Source of the DNA: Planococcus citri
Lineage: Eukaryota; Arthropoda; Insecta; Hemiptera; Pseudococcidae
DNA: 64,000 bases
Reading direction: 5' to 3'
Assembly (NCBI RefSeq): GCF_950023065.1
Contig: NC_088677.1
Span: 34,183,230 to 34,247,229, forward strand
Shown here: piece after piece, positions 37,101-48,960 of the stretch
How the letters are laid out: each line of letters begins with the position of its first letter
How positions within the stretch are numbered: the first letter of the stretch is position 1
The notes under the pieces: model-generated
Seen by the model: the letters and a program-made list of their open reading frames with translations, nothing else
What the model was told of the DNA's origin: nothing
The model's database searches: none
Translations under genes and position numbers: made by a program

Positions 37101-40100
37101 GTGTTGCCTGCAGAGGAGAAAATACGAGTACTGTTTTCCGCTTCATTGAACATGAGATGTTGTTTCAAGATGAAATCTATGTATATTACGAGTGGTGTGT
37201 ATTCTGGTGGAATTTGTTAATTACTCGAATAGAAGAAATATGAGATAGTTTTGCAAGATTTCATTTTTGAAAAATTCGGTGACTTTTCTGTTTGTTGCTT
37301 GTGTGAATAGGTAAGTCTCAAACGTCAAAAGTAAAATTTTTCTCGTTTTTGTGACCGATAATACCTTGAAAATGATGAAAAAATCTATACAATCCAAAAA
37401 AATCACACTCACAAAATGAATTTATTTTCTCCATTAAACTGCAACTTTTAAACACAATCCATGAAATCGAATATTCTTAGAATAATAAAAGGCTGTGTAC
37501 TCATTCGTGACTGGTATTCGTGTAGAGCAACTAAAAGTATTTCGAACATAGCATGGTAGCAGAGCAGTGGCTTCTTCTATCAAAAATGACGACTGGTTAA
37601 GCCGAAATTTCCCACTCAGAATTGAAGGACTCCGTACTGAAAATCAAATCGAAATTCACTTAGTCCAACTTATATTTAATCGTTGTTCAAAATTCATTCA
37701 ATTTTCTTCAATTAAATATGAAAAATCCGAGCTTACTCATTCGCGTAATAATTTGTACCCTTTCACATTCATCTCACGTAATTTCCTTCTTTTGTAAATA
37801 CATACGTGCATTACTGCAATTGCTCTGTTATTTGTACTAATAACGAACGTTGATTCTAACGTATCGCTTATAAATATTTTCATGGTTATGATTTCATTGA
37901 GATAAGTATCGTTATATCACGGTCTTGGTCACAATACTCGCAGCATCAAGCGTGAAATTTTTCTATGTCAAAGATTGGCGCTTATGACATTCGTTATTTT
38001 AGTTACCAACTTTCAAGAATGAAGCTGTAATTTAATATCAATGTTTAATGGTGCAAAATGTTCGCAAAATGGACGAAAAAGTAGAGTAAAGAAGTCGATT
38101 CTTGCGTTCGTTTCAATGGTCTTATTTGATTCGGCGTTGAATAATTTTCCTTGTTTAGGTTTTCTGTTAGATCGATGGAGAGTATCCTAAATACGTCCAT
38201 TCTGAGCCACGAGTGCCTGAAATGTTGTTTTTAATAATATTTACGTGTTTATTTTCTGATGATGGGATATTTTGAAGATTTGAAAAATATGGGTCGGTTC
38301 TGAAAAAATCCTTAAAATTATATTGTTCAAAACAACCGCAAAAGGAATAAATTTCGAATGCAAAAATTTAATGTTATTTTGTGGCCAGAGGTCAGTGGGG
38401 AACGACCTTTGCACAGGATTTGAAAAATGAAAAAATCATCCAGGGTCTTCCTCCTTTCCTTCCTAGGATGCTATGCACTACCACTATATGAATTTCAATA
38501 TTTTCCATCTAGTCAAATATGGCGACGAATTAAAACATACGTGTGGTTTATTCTCGCATACCGGATGTTTAATTGATCTTCAAATTATGTCCTACCTCGA
38601 GCATTATGCTACTAACCTAGAAGATGAGTCAAGATCAATCAAACAGCTGGTATAGCGGGTCTAATATGTTGAAGTATGTGTACGAGTAGTATCTTTATTA
38701 CGTTTTTAATGCTCGTATTCAAAATATTTTAATTACATGTTTCACGAATCTTTCAATCCCGATAGTTTCAAGTAGGCACGCATAATCTAGGAACGTATAA
38801 GCCGAAGTGAATCTCTCAAATTCACCATACGACGTCTGTTGTAATACGCGCTATGTGATTAGAATTACGAGTTAATTAAAATTATAGATTTGTACGTGAG
38901 AAAATCAAGATAATCTTGAAAATCATATGCGAATGTAGCTTACACAAACTTACACATATAGCCTATCTACATGAGGAGAATTGTAGATAGCTTTGGGTTT
39001 ATTATGTACTCGTATTTGCTTACTTTTTGATGTTATCATCGCGATTTAAAACGAATACTTTTTTATGACGAATTACCCATCTTATGGCATATAGACGCCG
39101 TTAGTACATTAGGTAGTTTTTTGAACTTTCGATGATCTTGAAATAGCCCTGGGTATAATAGTCGTATTTTATGGATTATAGTGATCTCAAGATGCTTAAC
39201 CTATACCTTCTTGAAACACGGTAGCGTATTTTCAACGAATATAAGTAGGTCTAGGTACATATGTACAAATGCGTGTGGAAGTACGTCCAAAATCACCTAG
39301 ATCATTTTTAGGTTAATGTGACGAGTATAATTTGATTTTTTTTGCTGCTTTTGAGCTCTTCAGTCGACGCGATGTGAAAAATCTGACCAAAAATGAAAGA
39401 CTTGAAGCCGAAAAACGTATTTTTCAAAATGTGCCCGTGGGAAAGATATTCGATTTTTCAATTCTTTCTCACCTTTTTATTACAAAAATTTAATTTTCGT
39501 GGAATTTGTTCAAGTTTCGTTGCAATATCTCACTGTCTAAAGTCGAAGTGCAAAGCTCATAACTCATAAGTAGGTATTTGAAAGTTACATGCAAGATAAA
39601 TTCGGTATTGTTTAATGATGAGGGGGTGGGGGTGAACTTGTTTTCTCAGCTCAAAAGGCAGTCTCGTTCACTCCAATTTCAAAATTCAAAAAAATTGTAC
39701 TAAAAATATTGTAATTTTTTGAAAGAAAACAATACTTTGACTGACATTTTACCATAGTACCTAACTCTATAAACTATTTTTATTCTTGTCAATTTAACCC
39801 ATCACGAATTATAAATTTTTGTCGCGATACCGTAGTATACTTAATTAATACTATCAATTTGAAAATTCTTAAATCACTTATGTACTTATTCTTTGAAACC
39901 GTCTTTCCTTCCGTCAGTCATGTTTTGTAAAATGAGACGAGGAAAAAAAAGCAAAGGGTTGTAACTTTATGCGAAACGTGATATTAATTATTCATTATTT
40001 CGTTGTCGAATAAAATTACGCGCCTTTGAAGGGAAATGTAAACATCGATGGCTTTGTCAGCATAGTTTTCGTTTGTCGTAGGCGTCTGCGTTTGGTAAAT

Positions 40101-40967
40101 TCGTGCAAATGAAAAAGAATTCTTTTTATTTTACTGCGAGTAGATAATTTGCAGCGCGAATACGAGTACCTAACTTATCTTTGTAGGCGCTAATTCGAAA
40201 CTTATTTAAGGAATACGGAATATCATTTCGATAATACGATAACTTCAGTTTGAGGAAAGATTTCTCAACCAACTTCCATAGGTAGGTAAGGTATAGAATA
40301 TTGCAAGTAGACCTACTCGAATTAACCGGTATAAAGAAAAATAGAGTAGTTTTATCGAATTCAATCAGTATAAATATCGCAAACAAGGTACAAGTACCAT
40401 AAGAAAGGAGTTGGCGATGGCATCGCGAATGCAGGGTGGCGATGAATTGAAGGCTGGAAGATGAAGAGCAGGGGATCGTAATAAGCGCGTTAAAATGTTA
40501 GGTCATTTTGCACACCATTGTGTATCTGAACTATTGCAGTTACCTATTCGACTATATGGTATCTTCTGATTGTGTAACTGTACGGATTACAGGAAATACC
40601 AATTAGTCATACGGTTATGACCTACTTATTACTTTATAGTCGGCCGGATTAGTTGATTTCATGGGTTATAGCGATGGCCATAAATTAATAAACACTTTTC
40701 GGCTATGCGATTCGGTCGTTTATCACCCTATGCGTAAATTTGTTTATTAAGTTATACATTTTATCTGCTGCTGATGGTGCTGGTACGAGTACCATGGTAG
40801 TGGAAATCGCGTGTGTAGTGTTTGTATGTATAACGGAGCGACGATGGTGTTAATTTAATAATTACATCGTTGAAATAAATTACGTGTAACGAATGACCGA
40901 CCAGATTTTCGCTCAAGAAAATTAACAGCGATGTATTTACGTAGATACTGCAATATGCGGAGATCAT
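34120..40967. other. Gene-free stretch
   Basis: A 19-T run lies at 34208-34226. An 86-codon frame at 34420-34680 starts at a non-ATG codon and resembles nothing known. No splice-bounded exon is recognised in the remainder. Confidence 0.45.
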
Positions 40968-41550
40968 TAGGGGTGTTCGAGCGCTCTCCAGCAAGTTACA
41001 GAATCCTCCAGAAAATTACAGAAAACGTAAAAAAGTGTTCGAGCGGTTTTGCTGTAATTACAGCATGCTGTTCGAGCGGTTTTCTGTAAATTGCAGTTTT
41101 ACAGAAACTGTAAGTTTCTGCTTACTTTTTTACAGCAGCTCGAGAGGTACTGTAAATGCTGTAATAGCAGTTGGATGGTTCTTTAATTGTTTTCTTGTCC
41201 TTATTTTTCAAAGTGTTGATTTCTTTTCTTTTTTGAATGATAATTTTAAAGGTGTAATTAGGTAATTTCACTCTTCCACTTTATAAAGTTTTCATTTTCG
41301 TTTTTTTATTTTTTTATTAATGATAAAATACCGTATTTTATGAATTTTTTTTCACAATTTTGTGATAAATTATCAGTAGAAAGTCGTATAAATTTATTTA
41401 CAGCGTTATAGCTTTTTACCAGCAATATGCTTTTACAGAATTGTCAAAAAGTGTTCTAGCGCTCAACTTGCAGTTTTGCAGTATGCTGTAAAACTGCTTT
41501 GCTGTAAATTCTGGAAGTTGTAAGTCTCTGGAAGCGCTCGAACACCCCTA
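40968..41550. mobile_element. 583-bp element with TAGGGGTGTTCGAGCGCT inverted ends
   Basis: The left end TAGGGGTGTTCGAGCGCT and the right end AGCGCTCGAACACCCCTA are exact inverted copies. Inside, GTTCGAGCGGTTTT and GTAAAATTGC/GCTGTAAA-type words repeat in both orientations as subterminal repeats (for example near 41036 and 41070, and 41440-41520). The short ends resemble hAT-type miniature elements, but no clear 8-bp target duplication is visible, so the superfamily is open. No transposase is encoded. Confidence 0.85.
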
Positions 41551-43047
41551 TTTATATTCCGACAAATGAAGTTGGTATTATTAAGAGGTGAGATGAAACG
41601 TCGAATGTGTAATTTTTATCGAGTTTATTAGTCTGTTTAATTTATACGAGCAGACTCCAGACAATATTATGTAGGGTAATCACTTCCTTTTCCTTTCCCC
41701 AAAAAAATGTTTAATAATATTCAAAAATACTCGAAAAGAATACTTATGTATTCCAGAAAAATGGAAAGCAATTTTCAAAGCGTAGATATCCGATTGTAAA
41801 TTCATTTCCATGTATAATTACGTATTCGATTTTTTTTTTTGGAAATCTTTATCCGTGGAACAAGATGCGAGTACCTTACCTATATACAAAACATGATAGT
41901 TTTGCAAACCTATCTAGATACGTGTGTCTTATTCGACGAATAAATCGTACCGCGAAACGAATTGAATTGATTTATACACGAACGAGATGCGTTTTGTGGG
42001 ATATTTCGATGATTTAATGTATACGAGCTTAGGAGCATTAGTGTAGCTTTATTCTCGTGTATGGGTAAGTGAGTATTTTGTTGGAAGTATTTATTGAACT
42101 AAAGATGCCTATACTTTTTGGGAAATGAATCTCAAGAGGATACGTTTTATTGAACGATTCGTAAACTTGAAAGAAAATATTAGGCGCCTTGCTACGTATA
42201 GTATAGAAGAAAAGTTGATTGCGGTTTGCTGATGGTACTAAATACGTACGTAGACGTACGTAAGATGTACGCGTAACCTTAGTCACCCTTAGGGGGATTT
42301 AATTGTATCGAATGTCGACTCGAAGGCATAATTTTTATCAATTTGTTGCGCCCACGTTTTCTTAGGATATGTAATGGGTAATTTCAAGGGTGCTAGAGGG
42401 CTAAACGAGGTGAACATTGAAGCGGGTTCTTGAAATTGTTTTTTGGAAATGAGCTCAAGGGCTAAGGGCGATTTAATTTCAAGTTGGTGAGAAGTGATTG
42501 TTCTTAAAAAATGAGTAAGCATTTGAATTAATTTTTTTTCAGAAGTAAAAACAGACTATAGATGTTGAAAAAAATTGATTTTTTTAAAAAGTGGTCTGAG
42601 GAGGGCACCGAGGGTTCGAATCCAAAAAGTGAATAGGTATTCGAACTCGGCGACCTGGGATTAATAATAATCGACGTGTCATATCATATTTTCATGATTT
42701 TTTTGAATTTTTTAAAAATGCGAATGGGAGGAGGGCGTTCTGAAGGGGTACGAGGTTGGATTGTATTCAAAACATCGACGGATGTTTAGATTTAGAGCCC
42801 TTTGAAACTCAACATTTGGCAAGTTTGAAGTTACTGGTCATTTTCAAATTTTTTATGTTTATGAGCAAGATCGTTTGAAAGGTGGGGAGGAGGAGGGGGG
42901 GTGATGAACATTGAACCGAAAAAATGAACCAATATTTGAATTCAGTGGTTAAAAAACAGTCGATATGCTGCTCGCTGCTCCATTTTTGATTTTTTTTTTA
43001 GTTTGGGTATAAATTGAGGATTGAAGGCGCATTGTGAGAATTGATTT
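41551..43047. other. Gene-free stretch
   Basis: It contains the near-palindrome TACGTACGTAGACGTACGTA around 42244-42263 and several G-rich runs near 42885-42901. No exon is recognised. Confidence 0.5.
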
Positions 43048-43429
43048 GAAGAGTGATATTCCAAAACTCGCTTTGTCCATTTTTATCAAAGTTGGGTTTT
43101 CAGCAGTACCTGGTAGATCAAGTATTAACTCACATTCCTACATCATCAACCTACCAAAATGAGGTGTTAAACTCACCTAAATAGCCAATTCACTAAAAAT
43201 TTTTGAAAAAATAATGTTCCAAAACGCGCTTTGTCCATTTTTATTGACATTTTTTCCAGCAGTATTTAGTGGATGAAGTGTATACCTACACTCCTACATC
43301 ATAAATCCACCCAAATAAAGTGCTAAACTCGCCTAAAAAGCCAATTTACCCCTTTAAAGGGAAACTGTTTTTCCTCTTTCCTGAAAAGTTGTGAAAATGG
43401 ATAAAGCGAGTTTTGGAATATTACTCTTC
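43048..43429. mobile_element. Dimeric miniature element, copy 1 (complete)
   Basis: The ends are inverted: GAAGAGTGATATTCCAAAAC…TCCATTTT at the left and AAAATGGATAAAGCGAGTTT…ACTCTTC at the right, about 37 bp each. The interior is two diverged tandem units of ~160 bp. Each has CCAAAACKCGCTTTGTCCAT near its start, then CTCCTACATCAT-, CCACC- or CCTACC-, and CTAAACTCRCCTAAA-like words. No open frame is relevant. A second copy is at 53913-54273. Confidence 0.88.
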
Positions 43430-44240
43430 ATTTGTTATCAAATGTGAAAATTGCGAGATTCGGCTCTTCAATCCCTCGAACCCAGCACCTCCCCAAAGGG
43501 GGTAACCCCCCAAAAAAAGGTAGCATTCGTGTGACACATGAAATAGTATGTTTTCGATATCGCTGAACACGAATATAGCCATAGTTTTTAAAATCGACCT
43601 CACCCATAGCCCTCAGAACTTCCCCCAATGAGTAAAAGTCCATAAAAATTGTTGGGGCCGTGGATGGGGTCCAATCAAAAATCTGACGTCATATTCGTGT
43701 TCAGCGTCACCAAAAACATACAATTCGATATATTACATGCCCCGTATTTTCTTTCGAAAGTTTCGCCCAAAATTGGGGGTGGGGTGCTCCCCCTTCAATT
43801 AAGAGATCCCATCTCGAAACTAGAATATTTCGAAAAACCATTAAAAGGTACATCTATGGAAATTTTTTCAAAATTTTAAATGGTAGCTTCCACTTACAGC
43901 GCCATTTTGAAATTTGAACTTTCAACTTTTGAAAATTTCAAAATACCTAAAAAGTTCTAAATGCAATGCCCTTTCGAACTGTGAAATCAGTTTTGATCAA
44001 AGTATCATAGTTTTGGAGGAATGGTCTGCTATAGTTGAGTATCTCAAGATAATGTGAAAATAATGGAAGCCCCCCCCCAAACTAATTGCGGGGTTCATAC
44101 TTACTGGGTGGGTATATATTGTAAAAAAAAGTTGAGCGAAATCGAAAGACATGACTTTCAAAATCGCCTTTTTTTGGTTGAGCTGACATGGAATGACCCT
44201 AAAAGGGGTTCACGATATTTCTGCGCACCCTGTATATTAT
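43430..44240. repeat. Repeat block with inverted repeat and GGGTCATTCCA-type border
   Basis: CGCTGAACACGAATAT (left of centre, about 43560) is mirrored by ATATTCGTGTTCAGCG (about 43691), with pairing extending into GTATGTTTT on the outside. To the right, GAGCTGACATGGAATGACCC (44181-44200) carries the same TGGAATGACCC end as the element at 24986-26134. At 44224-44238 the sequence GCGCACCCTGTATAT looks like a mariner-type terminus next to TA. Several repeats appear nested here, and their individual limits are not resolved. Confidence 0.5.
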
Positions 44241-44350
44241 GTACCTATTTATTGTACATTTTTTGCATGCTTTTAAAATTTTTTATGTTTACTTAATTGA
44301 TTGCTTGAAAAATATATTAATTGGTTTTATTTTATTTTTCAATGTTTCAG

Positions 44351-44784
44351 AAGGACGAGATAATGGATTCAACGCCGTCGTCCAAATGATCCGACACGAT
44401 GGAAAATTCGAGTCGATATCGTGATTACTATTATCCTTACCAATAAAAATAGAGAATCAACGCGACCTTTGGTCCGGTGGCGATTGCCGCGCGTAATAAA
44501 TTTATACGGCGTTATGGAGATGAAACGATGTCATAGATTCTGGTTATCGTAAAGCTTTGACATTGCTTCTGTATCTATTTCGGTCGTCGAAAGCGTTTAT
44601 TCCATTGGAGGCGTTTTATCGACCGCAGCGACAGAAAATTTAGGAAAATCGAGGAGAAAAACGAGATTTCTCACGGCGCGAATAAAATTTGTAATGTCGC
44701 GATTTGACGGTGTCCAATAAACACCAACGTATACATATTTAATGATTTTAATCGAACGTGCATTATTGACGTATATTGATATTG
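44351..44784 (+). other. Probable 5' UTR of the glycosyltransferase exon, with two uORFs
   Basis: A polypyrimidine-rich acceptor (TTTTCAATGTTTCAG) ends at 44350. The sequence after it is visibly less AT-rich than the intron-like DNA before it. Two short upstream ORFs follow. The first is ATG 44363 to TGA 44389 (8 codons), which overlaps the second, ATG 44386 to TGA 44424 (12 codons). Both end well before the main start at 44785. Overlapping uORFs would be expected to lower translation of the main frame, which is general knowledge and not demonstrated here. The acceptor position is inferred from sequence only. Confidence 0.5.
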
Positions 44785-45308
44785 ATGAGCTTTTCGGTGA
44801 ATCCTGTATTTCATAAAATGTACACGTACATATCGCGCAGAAGAGCCCTGCTGTTCAAAGGGGCTCTTCTCATTGGTACGGTATGGTTGACGGTGGCTGT
44901 GCTAATTTTTATGGAAAATAAAGAAAACGCCGATATGAGGCAGCAGATTCATCCGGCTGTCTACGATAACGAAGGTGATCTGAGCGAGCAAGTGTTTACC
45001 TTTCCATTCGATGCGAAAGAAGCGAAAGAATTAAGGAGCGGAGACGCCTTAGAGTCCAAGGAAGAAGATCCCTTGGAGATGGCTTTATCGGGTGAAGATA
45101 ACGCCGTATCGATTCAATACGACGACTTATCTGTCCGCAAAGGCATCAAATTGTATGGTGAAATGGGCAAACCAGTCGTGCTTCCGGCCAATATTTCCAG
45201 CGACGTGAAAAAATTAGTCAGCGAAGGGTGGCAAAAGAATGCTTTCAACCAGTACGTCAGTGATTTGATATCCGTTCATAGGACTTTACCGGATCCACGT
45301 GATGAATG
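44785..45308 (+). CDS. Polypeptide N-acetylgalactosaminyltransferase, first coding exon (partial)
   Basis: Family enzymes are Golgi type II membrane proteins that transfer GalNAc from UDP-GalNAc to Ser/Thr, starting mucin-type O-glycans. This exon codes 174 residues plus two bases (TG) of the next codon. Residues 1-25 are a short basic cytoplasmic tail (SRRR at 17-20), residues 26-43 a hydrophobic signal anchor, and residues 44-124 an acidic stem. Residues 125-174 carry the conserved pre-catalytic segment: GEMGKPVVLP, then EGWQKNAFNQYVSD, then LISVHRTLPDPRDE. This is closest, from memory, to insect PGANT9-like members, but the subfamily is uncertain. The exon ends at a good donor (TG|GTGAGT). 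The catalytic and ricin-type lectin domains must lie in exons beyond the window. ATG 44785 is first in frame but has a weak context (T at -3). ATG 44818 (Met12, A at -3) is an alternative that keeps the anchor. Confidence 0.93.
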
Positions 45309-47157
45309 GTGAGTTGAATTTTTGTGCATTTTTTTTTACGTTGGATTTTTTTTTGAATGTCTTCCACTTACGATTACGACTATACAAATATAGCAGAGTA
45401 TAAATGAGCAACATAAATTTTAATATCTGAAAAAAATTGTTATGAATGAGGTTCTTGAGGGGAGGCGGAGGAATTGAGAATTGAGAAAAATTCGAATGAT
45501 TTTGATTTTTTTGCTAGATAATTATCTATCATTTCTAAATAAAAACATTGAATAATTACAAAGTTCTAGACTCTCGACTGTCAAGTCATTTTTGATTATA
45601 ACCCCCGCCTTCTTCGGTTCTTCCTCATATGTGATTGCTTCTCTCATGTACTTTTCATTTGTAGAAAAAAATTCTGAAACAATGATTAATTTTTAATGCT
45701 TAATGATCTCGACGACGAAGTGGATCGTTATTTTTTGTAATTTTTCAGTCTTTCAATTTATAAGCAGTTTACCTACATACATGCATAGTGCGGATGTACA
45801 AGTCTAGCTTCCTTTCTCCAAATTATTTCCCATTCGTTTGCCAGACTCTTCGGCGGAAATTTTCGCAAATTTTACTGCGAATAAAATTACTTACACGTGG
45901 TATCTGTAACATGACTGTCGAGATTAGGTGAAAATATGTAGAAATATATTTCTTGCAGGTACTCGCAGACGCCAGCCATAAGTTCATACATCACGTTTAT
46001 AATATACAATATATATAAAAACTTACTTAGCACACGCACTTGTTTGACCACGATAGAAAGTTAATTTTTACGAAAGATTATTTAAAACAATTGTTCAAGT
46101 TATGCGATAAAAGAATGGAATGGCGCAAGTTAACTTCATCTGTTAACTCGTGTCTGTGCTGTACCATCTTCGCTTTCACTAAGTGACCTTTAGGTTTTAA
46201 TTCTGTCCCTCGCATGATTATTCACTCATCGAGTTAGAAGAAGTTACGTTCGCCGAAAGTATTAAAAATATTATTCAACACTTTGCACCCAACCCAACGT
46301 CTATGTCATCTGCCTTCAACTCAACATTTTTACCTTTCTTTTTCGCGCGATTGGTTCGATACAGAAATTATTGGGTTGGTAATAGGTATCGAATCGACAT
46401 CGAGAACCGATAATCGTGCTCCATGACGTTTATATAGAAAAGAAAAACACGTATAGGTAGGTATAGGTACTATTGATGGCACTGCAAAACACACAATGGA
46501 ATCGGAGCCTTTCTGTAGGTACCTGTATCCTAATTATGCGATAATTTTACTACAACGATAAGGAAGTGAAAGAAGAAGAAATTTAACGCAGCCGAGCCTC
46601 TTTTTTAATGGCGAACGAAGCAACTACGGTTATCCGTATACTCGTATTGCGTTCAAAGGCTTCCTTATGGTATAATTTTTAAAGTAAACGTTCGGCATTT
46701 TCACCCTTATTGCGTAAAGTCGATTATGAATTTTAATGTTTTGTTTTACCACACAGCTGCTGGTTGTTGGTTGTTTGAAAAAAAAGCAAATTTCGCAAAT
46801 TACGTAACTTTAATTTTATCCCGTTTCAACGTAAACGTAAGCTTTTTACCAAACATTTTGTCAATAGGCGAAGATAAAATTGGATTTTTGATGCGGAAAA
46901 GAAGCCGCGAACGTTTAATGTGTATAAAAGAGCTCGCTACGAGATCAGCTTTATACCGAATATTTTGCCAGAATTTGAATTAATTTTTTTTGCCACAGTA
47001 TTTATTCATTTTTTTAAACGTGATTTTTTTTTCCTATAGAAGAAATAAAACTCGTGTTTTATGAAGAAATATACCGTATACGGGTATACTCGAGCTGCAT
47101 GAGAAATTGAAATCATTTTTACAGATTTGGTGTGATTTCGTAGAGTTGTGATTGGAT

Positions 47158-48332
47158 GGTGTGATTTTTTTTTGCAATTTTTATTTGTATCTCAAAAACA
47201 GCTTTCTGTAAAAAAAAAAATGTAATTTATTTTGGGGAAATATTTTTTGCACGACGAAATAGGGCGTCATCACGACAAGCATTTTTTCGTTCATAAAATA
47301 TGAATGAACGACAAACAATGATGAGGTTTCACGCCAGATGAAGCCTGACAAAAAAGTATTTTTGAACGACTACAATTTAAAAACGAAATAAGCAGTATTC
47401 ACGCCAAAATAATTTCATACACGACAGAACATTATCAGTTCGATTATGGCTAAATTAACGACTTTACAGTTATAATTTTGTACAAATTTTGACAAATATT
47501 CAACAGAGGGTTTCTTTCAAAAAAATTTGAGTGAAATTGTAACTCAGTAGAAGAGAACCAAACTGGTCTAAGCGAAGCGAGGACGAAAGCTTAGGGGAAA
47601 AATGAGAATTTTGAGGATAAGGTCGGTGATTTTGTCGGCAAATGAATGATAATTTAATACATGATTGTAAAAAATTTGAATTTTTGAAAACTGAAACTAA
47701 AATATTGTTGGAATTTTTGTATTTTACAAACTTTCTGGAATTTCTCACAATTTCCCAAGTTTTTCTTACTTTTGCGGAACCGGAGTGGTGCTTACTGTCA
47801 CCCCTTAGCCCCCTTTTGCTTCGTCCCTGAGGTCAAAAGAGGAAGAGGGGTCGCCCATCAAAATCCACAAAACATTACTTCTATAAACAGCAATTTTCTA
47901 CATACCTACTTCGTTTTTTTGGTATCCCCTTAGGTCAAAAGAGGAGAGGGGTCGCCCAACGAAGTTAACGAAAGCTTTACTTTTATAAACACTAAACAGA
48001 AAGTTTTCTAATAGATACTTCGTTTATTTGTATATTTTTCAATGTAATTTTTATATTTTTCAAAAATTAATTTCTGTCGGTGAAATGCCTGTTTTTGATA
48101 GAAAAATTTTGTCGTGCATTGCCTTATATAGCAGTTGAAAGTAATAAAATGTCGTGAATTTTTTAATTCGTCGTTTGATACATTATTTTGTCGTTGGAGT
48201 ACCTTTTATGTCGGGGTAAGCTCTTTCTAGTCGGGAATTTCCAATTTAGTCGTGGTAATGATTTTTCTGGCGTGAAAGTGCCTATGCTTGTCGTGCTGAC
48301 GCCCTTTTTTGTCGTGGTATTAAATCACACCC
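47158..48332. mobile_element. Element with opposed arrays of ~20-bp-spaced CACGAC motifs
   Basis: The ends are GGTGTGATTT (47158) and AAATCACACC (to 48332). The right 220 bp carry TGTCGTG or close variants at about 48110, 48150, 48169, 48189, 48209, 48229, 48248, 48268, 48289 and 48310, so nearly every ~20 bp. The left side carries the reverse complement CACGAC or variants at about 47250, 47271, 47307, 47330, 47364, 47382, 47400, 47420 and 47457. Matching outer words, AGGGCGTCATCACGACAAGC on the left and GCTTGTCGTGCTGACGCCC inverted on the right, confirm an inverted repeat. The middle holds a ~102-bp tandem duplication (47831-48030). There is no transposase. Confidence 0.85.
47831..48030 (+). 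repeat. Tandem duplication, ~102 bp, inside the CACGAC element
   Basis: GGTCAAAAGAGGAAGAGGGG at 47831 and GGTCAAAAGAGGAGAGGGG at 47933 both continue with TCGCCCA, TATAAACA and a TACTTCGTTT-type end. The two units have diverged noticeably in the middle. Confidence 0.8.
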
Positions 48333-48416
48333 ATTTATTTTTTTTTCATAGAACTGTAGTTTTTCTTTCAGTTTTTTCACCGATAAAAAATCAATTTTTC
48401 GCAGAATTAATATAAA

Positions 48417-48960
48417 GGTCCTGCTCAAAATAAAGAGAAACAAATTGTAGAGCATGAAATTTCCCATTAACCAAGTTTCATTAATTTTTTTCAAGGAGGT
48501 TCTGTTTTCAAAATATTTTGAGTAAAGGTTGGTAAATTTAGAAATTCCATCATTAATTTTTTTTTACATAGGAGGCTTCGTTTTTGAGATATTTGAGCAA
48601 ATGTTTGACAAGTCAACTTTGATTTTTGTTTTGTTTTTTTTTTTTTTTAATTTTGATGTTGGTGAAAAATTGATTTTTGAAAGAACCTAAAAGTCCTTTG
48701 GAAAAAATAAAGAGGAACAAAATTATAGAGCGTGAAATTTTCCACCAGCGAAGAGGGAGCTGCAGAAAACAGCTCAAAATTTCGAGAGTACCCACATTTT
48801 TCGAGAATGGAGGCTTAAACACATATGAAAAATCTTGGGCTCAAGGTCCTGAAAAAATGTTCAAAAAGTTTCTTGTTCTACAAAAGTTCTACAAAAGTTC
48901 TGCAAAAGTCTTACATTTTGATTTGAGAATTGTGTTAGACTCTTTCTGAGGACAATCAGA
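48417..48960. repeat. Diverged direct repeats around AATAAAGAGRAACAAA
   Basis: GTCCTGCTCAAAATAAAGAG (48418) and GTCCTTTGGAAAAAATAAAG (48693) are both followed by AACAAA(A)TT-TAGAGC-TGAAATTT and a CCA-rich segment, at a period of about 275 bp. Between them an AATTTTTTTnnAnAGGAGG…TCTTTT-type segment is itself repeated at about 48487 and 48553. Confidence 0.55.

Noticed and set aside
42600..42640. tRNA-like T-arm (GGTTCGAATCC)
   Set aside because: No acceptor stem, D arm or anticodon arm can be placed upstream.
44776..44784. An upstream TTG as the glycosyltransferase start
   Set aside because: TTG is not a usual eukaryotic start. The first in-frame ATG is at 44785.
46726..46983. 85-codon frame downstream of the glycosyltransferase exon as its second exon
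   Set aside because: The translation lacks any of the family's conserved catalytic words, and the splice phase after the TG overhang is not met by an obvious acceptor.
48110..48316. The ~20-bp-spaced array as a CRISPR
   Set aside because: The repeated word is only about 7 bp and imperfect, there are no cas genes, and the context is eukaryotic.
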